DNA of 47,156 bases from Bacteroidaceae bacterium (GTDB lineage: Bacteria > Bacteroidota > Bacteroidia > Bacteroidales > Bacteroidaceae), in the NCBI GenBank assembly GCA_017617235.1, contig JAFZWQ010000033.1, positions 1 to 47,156 on the forward strand, given 5' to 3'. Position numbers and translations under genes: made by a program. The notes beneath the pieces are model-generated. The model saw only the letters and a program-made list of their open reading frames with translations. It made no database searches and had not been told where the DNA came from. This document shows positions 1 through 7,900 of this stretch, one piece after another (positions within the stretch are counted from its first letter, which is position 1; every line of letters begins with the position of its first letter).

Positions 1-35
1 AATAGTGATTTAGTGATTTTGAAGTTTAGTGATTT

Positions 36-153
36 CTTGCTCCACGTTGTTACGCAAGCGACTGAGTCGATTACTTGCTCCACGTTGTTACGCAAGCGAC
101 TGAGTCGATTACTTGCTCCTCTCCGCGACGCAAGCGAGCAGAGCTCGAGCGAG
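36..153. repeat. Tandem 38-bp direct repeat plus a degenerate third copy
   Basis: Two identical 38-bp units lie head to tail at 36-73 and 74-111, each starting CTTGCTCCACGTTGTTACGC. A third, diverged unit starts at 112 (CTTGCTCCTCTCCGCGACGC). The segment contains no credible ORF. Units contain ACGCAAGCGA and GAGTCGATTA blocks and look like a locally amplified intergenic repeat. Function unknown. Confidence 0.8.
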
Positions 154-170
154 GGATTTAGAGATTACCT

Positions 171-265
171 TAGCCGTTAGCCATTAGCCCAACGCTAGGT
201 GCGGAGCGATAGTATCGCTAGGCGGGTAGCGTTGTAACGCTCGGGCGGTAGCGTTGGGACGCGGT
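171..265. repeat. GC-rich intergenic repeat with small hairpins
   Basis: This stretch holds a perfect dyad AGCGATA-g-TATCGCT (205-219) and AGCGTT-gt-AACGCT (228-241), followed by GGCGGTAGCGTTGGGACGC. A similar composition and the shared strings TTGTAACGCTC and GGGACGC recur at about 24560-24695. That suggests a dispersed intergenic repeat family. Nothing coding is visible. Confidence 0.5.
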
Positions 266-301
266 AAAATTCAACTTATTTTAGGGGTAGAGACACACAG
301 G

Positions 302-459
302 GTGTCAAGAGTGTCACGTGTCAAGAGTGTCATTAAGCATTTTGAAAGGGTGTTCAAATCCATAAAAGATATTATATAATATTATATAATATTCTTTTAT
401 GAAGTAATTTCGTGTACGAATTTGTTAATGACACTCATGACACTTGACACTTATGACAC
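302..459. repeat. Nested inverted repeats: 35-nt TGTCA arms around a 41-bp AT-rich dyad
   Basis: The arms 302-336 and 425-459 are complementary at 31 of 35 positions. Each arm is built from repeated TGTCA (left) or TGACA (right) pentamers with mirror-image spacing of 9, 7 and 9 bp. Between them, 361-401 is another near-perfect 41-bp dyad with arms CATAAAAGA/TCTTTTATG and an AT-only centre. The whole could extrude as a cruciform or fold as a long RNA hairpin. No ORF is credible here. It could be a miniature mobile element, a multi-site operator or a replication-associated site; the sequence does not decide. Confidence 0.75.
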
Positions 460-470
460 TTTTTAATGTC

Positions 471-570
471 TTTTCCTGATTTTGGTTGACAGTTTTTGTT
501 CTTTTTCCTGATGTGGTTGACAATCTTTTTCCTGAACAAGTTGACACTTTACTGGAATCGTTGACAACTG
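471..570. repeat. Array of direct repeats with core GTTGACA
   Basis: Four direct repeats follow the inverted-repeat block. GTTGACA lies at 485-491, 516-522, 540-546 and 560-566. Three copies are preceded by TTTTCCTGA (471-479, 503-511, 527-535) and the fourth by the related TTTACTGGA. Spacing between cores is 31, 24 and 20 bp. They share TGACA with the adjoining block, giving twelve TGACA/TGTCA pentamers between 302 and 566. This looks like a binding-site or iteron-like array, with unknown partner. Confidence 0.65.
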
Positions 571-651
571 CGAATTTGTGGTGCAGTTTCTTGCGAATGT
601 GGGGAAACACCCCATTCCATCGAGGATTTTACCATGCGGCGGTGGGATAAC

Positions 652-672
652 TTTTATACCAACGGTATAAAA
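652..672. promoter_or_regulatory. Perfect palindrome TTTTATACC-aac-GGTATAAAA
   Basis: A 9-bp perfect inverted repeat with a 3-nt centre lies about 125 bp upstream of the -7 element of the PurF-like gene. Symmetry and size fit a dimeric repressor operator. It could equally be the stem of a short RNA hairpin. No transcription start can be assigned upstream of it. Confidence 0.4.
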
Positions 673-697
673 ATGATGTTTTTTGGCTAACAATATA

Positions 698-735
698 GGC
701 GCTGTTCCATTGGGGTGGAGTGGCGCCTTTTGTAT
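698..735 (+). terminator. Hairpin resembling a terminator
   Basis: A 12-bp stem (698-709 with 716-727, three G-U pairs) closes on a 6-nt loop and is followed by TTTTGTATGTTTTT. It is shaped like an intrinsic terminator reading rightwards. No upstream gene is visible in the window, so it may end a transcript entering from the left, or an unrecognised small RNA. Confidence 0.45.
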
Positions 736-797
736 GTTTTTGAGAATAATGGAAGAAAAAAAGTGGTATAAACTGCGTTTATTTGACGAAAAAGAAT

Positions 798-805
798 TAA
801 CTTTG
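798..805 (+). promoter_or_regulatory. Bacteroidetes -7 element TAACTTTG
   Basis: The match to TAnnTTTG lies 34 bp upstream of the ATG at 840, giving an expected leader of roughly 25-30 nt for the PurF-like gene. Confidence 0.6.
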
Positions 806-839
806 CGACCAGTTTTTAAGATAAAAGGATAAAGCACAA

Positions 840-2288
840 ATGGGAGGTTTTTTCGGGACGGTATCCATGCGGCCTTGTCGGGCTGACCTTTTTTACGGTA
901 CGGATTACCAGTCGCACATGGGTACAAAACGTGGCGGTATGGTAACGCTGAGTGAAGAGGGTGAGTTCTTCCGCAGTATTCACAACTTGGAAAGTTCGTA
1001 TTTCAGGACTCGTTTTGAGGACGAGTTGGAGAAATTCAAAGGCAATGCCGGTATAGGCGTAATCAGCGATACCGATGCCCAGCCAATGCTGATGAACAGT
1101 CACTTGGGACGTTTCGCCCTGGTGACGGTAGCCAAGATAAACAATCAGGAGGAGCTCTGTCAGAAGTTGCTTGCCGAGGGACTGCACCTGAGTGAATTCT
1201 CGTCAGGAAAGATTAACCCCACAGAACTTGTTGCCTTATTAATAATAAAAGGTAAGGACTTTGTTACGGGTATCGAGAATGTCTTCGACCATATCAAGGG
1301 TTCCTGCTCGATGCTCCTGCTCACGGAAAATGGCATTATTGCTGCCCGCGACTCCTGGGGACGTACACCGATTGTGGTGGGTCAGAAAGAGGGCGCTATG
1401 GCCGTTGCCAGCGAGAATACTGCCTTCCCCAATCTGGATTTCGAAACGAAATACTTCGTTGGTCCGGGCGAGATTGTCCGTATCACCGCCGATAAGATGG
1501 AGCAGCTGCGCCGCCCCAACAAGCGCATGCAGATTTGTTCGTTCCTCTGGGTTTACTACGGATTCCCCACCAGCTGCTACGAAGGCAGAAACGTGGAATG
1601 GGTTCGTAACGAATGCGGCAGACGCATGGGCGAGGAGGACAAGACGGAGGTGGACTGCGCTTGCGGCATTCCCGACAGCGGTATAGGTATGGCCGTCGGA
1701 TATGCAGTAGGACACAAATGTCCCTATACCCGAGCAATCAACAAGTACACACCCACGTGGCCCAGAAGCTTTACCCCCAGCAATCAGGAGATGCGTAACC
1801 TGGTGGCGAAGATGAAGCTTATCCCCAATACGGCCATTCTGCGCGGCAAGCGTGTGCTTTTCTGCGACGACAGCATCGTGCGTGGCACACAGCTTAGGGA
1901 CAACACGAAAGTTTTCCACGAACTGGGCGCCAAGGAGGTGCACATGCGTATTGCCTGTCCGCCGCTGGTTCATGGCTGTAAGTTCCTAAACTTCAGTGCC
2001 AGCAAAAGCGACCTGGAACTGATAACCCGCAGAATCATCAAGGATTTCGAGGGGGACGAGAACAAGAACCTGGAGGCTTACACGCGTACGGACAGTCCTG
2101 AGTACAAACGAATGGTGGAGGAGATTGCCAAGCGGCTGAACCTCGATTCATTGAGGTTCAACAAGCTGGAAACGCTGATCGAGGCCATTGGTCTTCCCAA
2201 GGACCAGATTTGTACGCACTGCTTCGATGGTTCCTCTGCCTTCACGCTCGAGGAAATCAATTCGCAGGATTCCCTTTTTAACGACTAA
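840..2288 (+). CDS. PurF-like amidophosphoribosyltransferase lacking the N-terminal glutaminase cysteine
   Basis: The 482-residue protein has the PurF layout: an N-terminal Ntn glutaminase-like domain, then a type I phosphoribosyltransferase domain. The PRPP loop is RVLFCDDSIVRGT at 338-350, and a VPDSG-like CGIPDSGIG motif lies near 280. PurF makes 5-phosphoribosylamine from PRPP and glutamine at the first step of purine synthesis. The protein starts MGGFFGTVS, with Gly where PurF has the catalytic Cys of CGIxG, so it should not hydrolyse glutamine. In contrast, four cysteines matching the Fe-S ligands of Bacillus PurF appear kept: C233, C380 (HGC) and C458/C461 (CTHC). The ATG at 840 is preferred because homologous sequence starts there and a -7 element lies just upstream. 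It is a single-gene unit convergent with clpC. The true substrate is open: ammonia-dependent synthesis, or another PRTase role. Confidence 0.8.
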   Translation: MGGFFGTVSMRPCRADLFYGTDYQSHMGTKRGGMVTLSEEGEFFRSIHNLESSYFRTRFEDELEKFKGNAGIGVISDTDAQPMLMNSHLGRFALVTVAKINNQEELCQKLLAEGLHLSEFSSGKINPTELVALLIIKGKDFVTGIENVFDHIKGSCSMLLLTENGIIAARDSWGRTPIVVGQKEGAMAVASENTAFPNLDFETKYFVGPGEIVRITADKMEQLRRPNKRMQICSFLWVYYGFPTSCYEGRNVEWVRNECGRRMGEEDKTEVDCACGIPDSGIGMAVGYAVGHKCPYTRAINKYTPTWPRSFTPSNQEMRNLVAKMKLIPNTAILRGKRVLFCDDSIVRGTQLRDNTKVFHELGAKEVHMRIACPPLVHGCKFLNFSASKSDLELITRRIIKDFEGDENKNLEAYTRTDSPEYKRMVEEIAKRLNLDSLRFNKLETLIEAIGLPKDQICTHCFDGSSAFTLEEINSQDSLFND

Positions 2289-2312
2289 CGACAAAAGGCT
2301 AAGGGCGAAAGA

Positions 2313-2356
2313 CTAAACCTCTAAACCTCTAAACCTCTAAACTTCCAAACCTCTAA
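2313..2356. repeat. Octamer repeat CTAAACCT
   Basis: About five copies of CTAAACCT, the last two imperfect, fill most of the 64-bp gap between the convergent PurF-like gene and clpC. It is preceded by aaaaggctaagggcgaaag, a simple-repeat type also seen at 171-190 and inside nspC. Confidence 0.7.
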
Positions 2357-4845
2357 ACCACCAACTTGATAGCCTCGGCATCGACGGTGGCGGTGAGGAC
2401 GGAACCCGGCAGGGGAGCGTTGTCGCTCATGAGGAGCTCGCAGATGGGGTCTTCGAGCAACGTCTGCAAGGCGCGCTTCAGGGGACGAGCGCCGTACTGT
2501 ACGTCGTACCCCTTCTTCGCCAGCAGGGCCTTTGCCTCTTCCGTCAGTTCCAGGGTGAATCCCATCTCTGCAATGCGTTTCACCAGCGGCTTTACCTCGA
2601 TGTCCACAATGCGTTTGATGCTCTCTTCCGACAGCTGGTCGAAATAGATGATGTCGTCCAGACGGTTCAGGAACTCTGGGGCGAATTGCTTGGTGATGCT
2701 CTTCTTGATGACACCACGCGCGTATTCCTTGTCCTGGGCAACGTCGTGGGGCGTGCTGAATCCGATGCCCTGTCCGAAGTCCTTCAGCTGGCGTGTGCCT
2801 GAGTTCGAGGTCATGATGACTACCGTATTGCGGAAATCGATGGTGGCTCCGTTGCCGTCCGTCAGTCGACCTTCGTCCATCACCTGCAACAGGATGTTGA
2901 ACACATCGGGGTGTGCCTTTTCTATCTCGTCGAGCAGCACGATGGAGTAGGGCTGACGGCGCACGCGTTCGGTCAGCTGTCCGCCTTCCTCGTAACCCAC
3001 GTAGCCCGGAGGTGCACCCACCATGCGGCTGACGGTGTGCTTCTCGCCGTATTCGCTCATGTCGATGCGAATCAGGGCTTTCTCGCTGCCAAACAGTTCC
3101 TCAGCCAGTTTCTTGGTCAGATAGGTCTTACCCACACCTGTAGGTCCTACGAACATAAAGGTTCCGATGGGCTTCTTGGGGTCTTTCAGTCCGATGCGGC
3201 TGCGCTGAATGGCGCGTACCAGTTTGCCTATGGCTTCGTCCTGTCCGATGACCTCTGCCTGCAACGTCGGTCCCAGGTTGCGCAGTTGGGCGTTCTCCTC
3301 CTGTCCGATGCGCTGAACGGGTATGCCTGTAATCATGGACACTACGCGGGCAATGTCCTCTTCGTCCACCGTCTGGCGTTCGTCCTTCAGTGTGGCTTCC
3401 CATTCCTTTTTCTTCTGTTCCAGCGCCTGTGCCAGCACCTTCTGCTGGTCGCGGTATTCGCTGGCCATTTGGAAGTTCTCGGCCTTGATGGCCATCTGCT
3501 TCATGTCCTCCAGTTGGGTCATCTGTCGTTCCATGAACTCCACGTCCTTCGAAACGGGCACGTTCATGATGTGGCAACGGCTGCCAGCCTCGTCCATCGC
3601 GTCGATGGCCTTATCGGGGAAGGCTCTGTCGCTCACGTAACGTTCCGTCAGCCGCACGCAGGCCTGCAGGGCTTCGTCGGTATAGGTGACGTTGTGGTGC
3701 TCCTCGTAGCGCCCCTTCAGGTTCTCGAGGATTTGCAGCGTCTCGTCGGCAGTGGTGGGTTGCACCATCACCTTCTGGAAACGGCGTTCCAGCGCTCCGT
3801 CCTTCTCGATGGATTTACGGTATTCGTCGATGGTGGTGGCACCGATACATTGTATCTCGCCACGCGACAGGGCGGGTTTCAGCATGTTGGCGGCATCCAT
3901 TGTGCCTGCTGCCGAACCGGCACCTATGATGGTGTGTATCTCGTCGATGAAGATGATGACTTCGGGGTGTTTCTGCAGTTCCAGGATGATGGCACGGATG
4001 CGCTCTTCGAACTGTCCGCGATACTTTGTTCCTGCTACCACAGCTCCCAGGTCGAGGACAATCAGTCGTTTGTCCCACAGGGCGCGCGAAATGCGGTGCT
4101 CCACAATGCGCTGGGCCAATCCCTCCACGATGGCGCTCTTGCCCACACCGGGCTCACCAATCAGGATGGGGTTGTTCTTCTTGCGACGGCTCAGGATTTG
4201 TGCCACGCGTTCGATTTCCCTTTCGCGTCCCACCACGGGGTCGAGCAGGTGTTCCGATGCCGCGTGCGTCAGGTCGGTACCGAATTTGTCCAGTACGGGT
4301 GTCTGTGAACCGGGTTGGTCGGATGGGGCAGTGGTAACCATCTCTTCGCCCTCTTCCTCGTCGTCTTCCTCGTCTTCGGTGTATCCGTAGCTGGCGTTGG
4401 TATCGGGTTGCAGGTTCAGGGCCTGTGCCAAACGCCGGTAGTTGATGTTCTGTTCGGCCAGCGCCTGCGATGCTTCGTTGCTCTCTTCGCGCAGCAGGGC
4501 CAGCAGGATGTGTATCACATCAATCATCTCGCTGTGGGTAAGCATGGATTCCAGCACGCTCAGTCGCATGATGCGGTTGGCGGTATTGTCCAACGGCATA
4601 TCGTCGGCTGTAAAGGGCTTGTCGCCACTTTGTTCGCGTGCCACCCGTTCCATTTCGGAACGCAGGCGCTCGATGTCGGCATTCATGCTTGCCAACATTT
4701 CCATGGCGGGTCCTCGTCCCTGGCGTATGATACCCAGCATCAGGTGAGCGGGTGTCACTTTGTCATTATAGAGTCGGAGTGCCTCTTCGCGGCTCAGCGA
4801 GAGCATCATGGTCACTTCCGGAGAAAAACGCTTGCTTATCATCAT
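2353..4845 (-). CDS. clpC: ClpC-type AAA+ unfoldase
   Basis: An 830-residue HSP100 protein. Family members unfold substrates for the ClpP protease or act as disaggregases in the cytoplasm. The order is Clp N-domain repeats (about 1-150), an acidic linker near 155-170, AAA1 with Walker A GEPGVGKS (K236), a middle segment with a UVR-like stretch [16 protein letters not shown] (about 440-470), and AAA2 with GPTGVGKT (K573). It ends in the D2-small domain. The UVR motif and short middle domain separate it from ClpB. The first Met pair MMISKRFSP gives the normal N-domain start. No TAnnTTTG is seen upstream; instead a close sigma-54-like site lies 17 nt before the start codon. No mcsA/mcsB partners are in the window. 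Confidence 0.95.
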   Translation of the reverse strand: MMISKRFSPEVTMMLSLSREEALRLYNDKVTPAHLMLGIIRQGRGPAMEMLASMNADIERLRSEMERVAREQSGDKPFTADDMPLDNTANRIMRLSVLESMLTHSEMIDVIHILLALLREESNEASQALAEQNINYRRLAQALNLQPDTNASYGYTEDEEDDEEEGEEMVTTAPSDQPGSQTPVLDKFGTDLTHAASEHLLDPVVGREREIERVAQILSRRKKNNPILIGEPGVGKSAIVEGLAQRIVEHRISRALWDKRLIVLDLGAVVAGTKYRGQFEERIRAIILELQKHPEVIIFIDEIHTIIGAGSAAGTMDAANMLKPALSRGEIQCIGATTIDEYRKSIEKDGALERRFQKVMVQPTTADETLQILENLKGRYEEHHNVTYTDEALQACVRLTERYVSDRAFPDKAIDAMDEAGSRCHIMNVPVSKDVEFMERQMTQLEDMKQMAIKAENFQMASEYRDQQKVLAQALEQKKKEWEATLKDERQTVDEEDIARVVSMITGIPVQRIGQEENAQLRNLGPTLQAEVIGQDEAIGKLVRAIQRSRIGLKDPKKPIGTFMFVGPTGVGKTYLTKKLAEELFGSEKALIRIDMSEYGEKHTVSRMVGAPPGYVGYEEGGQLTERVRRQPYSIVLLDEIEKAHPDVFNILLQVMDEGRLTDGNGATIDFRNTVVIMTSNSGTRQLKDFGQGIGFSTPHDVAQDKEYARGVIKKSITKQFAPEFLNRLDDIIYFDQLSEESIKRIVDIEVKPLVKRIAEMGFTLELTEEAKALLAKKGYDVQYGARPLKRALQTLLEDPICELLMSDNAPLPGSVLTATVDAEAIKLVV

Positions 4846-4872
4846 ATCATTAAACGTATATAAAAATCGCCA

Positions 4873-4888
4873 TACAAACCACGTGCCA
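4873..4888 (-). promoter_or_regulatory. Sigma-54-like -24/-12 promoter for clpC
   Basis: Read on the minus strand, TTGGCACGTGGTTTGTATG matches the RpoN consensus TGGCACG-N4-TTGCW at all but the -12 C, which is T. The GG and G of the two elements have the required 11-nt spacing. A start would fall near 4862, leaving a 17-nt leader. This is a pattern match by eye only. Confidence 0.35.
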
Positions 4889-4897
4889 ATTATGGCA
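4884..4897. promoter_or_regulatory. Palindrome TGCCA-atta-TGGCA between clpC and the CotH gene
   Basis: A perfect 5-4-5 inverted repeat lies in the divergent spacer and overlaps the -24 half of the sigma-54-like site. It could be an operator acting on clpC, or symmetry arising by chance around the TGGCA element. Confidence 0.3.
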
Positions 4898-4946
4898 TAA
4901 CCTTATTTTTCTTGCTTTTTTTGATGATGATGTGTGGGAAAAAGCG

Positions 4947-4954
4947 TATATTTG
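4947..4954 (+). promoter_or_regulatory. -7 element TATATTTG for the CotH gene
   Basis: Perfect TAnnTTTG. The expected start site near 4961 lies downstream of the in-frame ATG at 4934, so translation should begin at 4973 or 4979. Confidence 0.65.
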
Positions 4955-4972
4955 GGGCGTGAAAACAATAAA

Positions 4973-7900
4973 ATGCGCATGAAAACAAGATTTTTTACCT
5001 TATTAATAAGCATTTTTGCCTGTCTGGGACTATGCTCGTCGCAGGCATCTGCCGCCTCTATAGAGGATGGCGTCTATTACATTACCTGTTCCTCGATGAA
5101 TGATGAAGGTTATCTGGGATTGGGCGCCTATCATGATGTTGACCCCTACATCTATTATGTATCTGGCGGACAGAACATTACGAAGGATGGTTATTGGGTA
5201 ATCACGAACACCGGTTCGGGTTACACCTTCCGTAATCAGGAATCGGGTCAGCTGTTGGTTTATACCACAGACCGTGTGGACCTGTACTACAAGAACATGA
5301 CGCTGGCTGACGAATCCCTGGGCGACTATTCGGAATACTGGAACTTGATAGAAAATTACGACGGCACGTTCAGCGTGCAGAGTGTGGCGAATACCGCTCA
5401 CTACTGGAATCTGCGTAGTGGCACGGGTCTGCTGGGCACCTATACCAGCAGCGCCGGAAGCAGCAACAACGAGCATTTCACGTTCCACTTGAAGGGCGAT
5501 GACCCAGGTATCGACCCGGGTGACGACCCAGGTGATGACCCAACCCCACAGCCTGCTGTTACGCACCTGACGTTCCCCAGCGCACTGCATGTCTATCTGA
5601 CCGATGGTCGCATCGAGGCCTATCCCCTGGAATATGTAACGAAGTACAGCGTGCAGGGAGGAAAACTGGTCATCGAGACCAACCTGGGGCAGAACTACAG
5701 CTACAACATGTCCGAGGTGGCCACGTACAGCGAACAGGCTCCCACGGATTTCCCCACCTTCGAATCGTTCAAGTTCAATAACAAGTTCAACGACCAGCTC
5801 TTTACCGATGCCGAGGGTGAATTTGTGGGCGACACCGTATATGTGACTATTGCTGCCATCGGTAAGCGTCTGACGCCCTCGTTCAAATTGGCCGATGGCG
5901 AGAATATCGTGGTCTATGTCGATAACGTGCTGCAGACGAGTAAGGAGACACGCCTGCGTTTCGACAAGGACATCTACTATGTAGTGACCCGTCCGGGCAT
6001 CACGATGCTGCTGCCCCAGAGCGATATGAAAGGCAGTTACAGCATGCAGCCCTACGGTAGGGTGGTGCGCGTACATGTCGACTGGCTCACGGATCGTGCC
6101 GAAGTGCCCACCATCTACATTAATACAGCCGACGGACAGTCCATTACCAGCAAGACGGAATACAAGGATGCCACCATCGTCATCGACGGACATGGCATCT
6201 TCCCCTCGATGGACGAGACACCCATGCAGATTCGCGGACGCGGAAACAGCAGCTGGGGATGGTCCAAGAAACCCTACCGACTGAAGTTCGAGGAGAAAGT
6301 GAAACCCCTGGGTATGACCAAGGGTAAGTCGTGGGTGCTGCTGGCTAACGGTATCGGCGGTTCGATGTTGACGAATGCCGTCGGCATGAAGGCTGCCAAC
6401 CAGATGGGCGCAGCGGGTGCCAACCACATTGTGCCCGTGGACATCTACCTGAACGGCGAATATCGCGGCAGTTACAACTTCACGGAGAAGGTCGGTTTCT
6501 CGAACAACAGCATCGACATCGACGACGAAACGGTGGCAGCTATGCTGGAACTGGACTCGTACTACGACGAGCCCGAGGGACAGAAGTTCCGCACCGAACC
6601 CTACGGACTGCCAATCAACATCAAGGAACCCGAATTCGACGAAGGGACAACGACGCTGACGCTGGAACAGATAGAGGCGGATTTCAACAAGTTCATGTCC
6701 ACCCTGTATCGTGGCGGCGACATCTCGAAGTATGTGGATATCGAGCAGCTGGTGCGTTTCATGATGGTGGACGAACTCACCTTGAACTACGAGTTCTACC
6801 ACCCGAAGAGTACCTTCTGCTATAAGGAGAGCTACGAGAGCGATACGTGCAAGTACATCTTCGGCCCCGTATGGGACCTCGACTGGGGATTCGGCTACGA
6901 ACAGAGCAGATCCTATTTCAGGGATAGAGCTACCGATAACTACTGGATAGACAATCCCAATATGGAGGTGGTGCAGTTCATCCGCGACCTGCGTTACAAG
7001 TACGAGCCCATGAACGAGGTCTATAAGACCCTGTGGAAGAAGTTCTTGGACAACGACCTGCAGGAACTGATGGAATACTGCCAGGATTACTACGATTTCG
7101 CCAAGAACTCCTTCGATGCAAACCGCACCAAATGGGGCGACCATACCGACTACAAGCAGCAGGCCGTTCAGGCTGCCGAATGGTTGCAGGCACGTACCCA
7201 GCAGGTTTACGACGACATCATCAACAATGTTCGTCCGGATATTTCTCCTGTTGAGCCCGTCGATTTTGCCAACGACAAATTGTACACCCTGCGCTGCCGT
7301 CGCGGCTCGCTGGTGCTGAATGCCGCCCACACGGGCTTGGATGTGGGTCAGGTTCGTACCGATGCACCTGAGGAGGACGGTCAGTTCGCCATCATCAACA
7401 TTGCAGGTCAAAACTACCTCTACAGTCCCGTCACCAAGCAGTATCTGAATTACAGGAACAATGGTACATGGGTTAGCGAACTGGGAACACCCATCACCTT
7501 CGACAATTCAAAGGCCGACGGCGAATATCAATACATGATGTCCGTCACCAACGACTGGGGACAGACACTCTACTTCAACAACAGCAGCACGCGACTTGTC
7601 ATCAATTCGTGGAATACTGCCGACGATGGCAACCGCTGGCTCATCGAGGAAGTGGACGACTTCGACCCGACAGAGGCGCTGGATCTGGCTCGCGGCTCGC
7701 TGATTGCCGTCACCAACCGCTATCTGTTCGAGGGTAAAGTAGTGGGCGAGGAAACCATAGAGGTTCCCTATGGCGCTGTGCCTCCCGAACCGTCGTCCCA
7801 GTGGTCTTCGTCTTTAGTCGAGTTGACGGAGCCGGATGACATGCCGTATGAAATTACCGACGACGTTACGCTGGATTACACCGTCGAGTGGACTGGTCCC

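Noticed and set aside
36-570. CRISPR array
   Set aside because: Repeat units differ in length and orientation, there are no uniform unique spacers, and no cas gene is present. No CRISPR was seen elsewhere in the window.
463-927. 154-codon minus-strand ORF over the upstream repeats and purF start
   Set aside because: It reads through palindromes and the GTTGACA array and into the PurF-like gene; composition is not protein-like.
2911-4308. 465-codon plus-strand ORF opposite clpC
   Set aside because: clpC is unambiguous on the other strand; this is a complementary open frame.
5030-7411. 793-codon minus-strand ORF opposite the CotH gene
   Set aside because: Shadow of the CotH coding frame; no start signal, promoter or recognisable domain.
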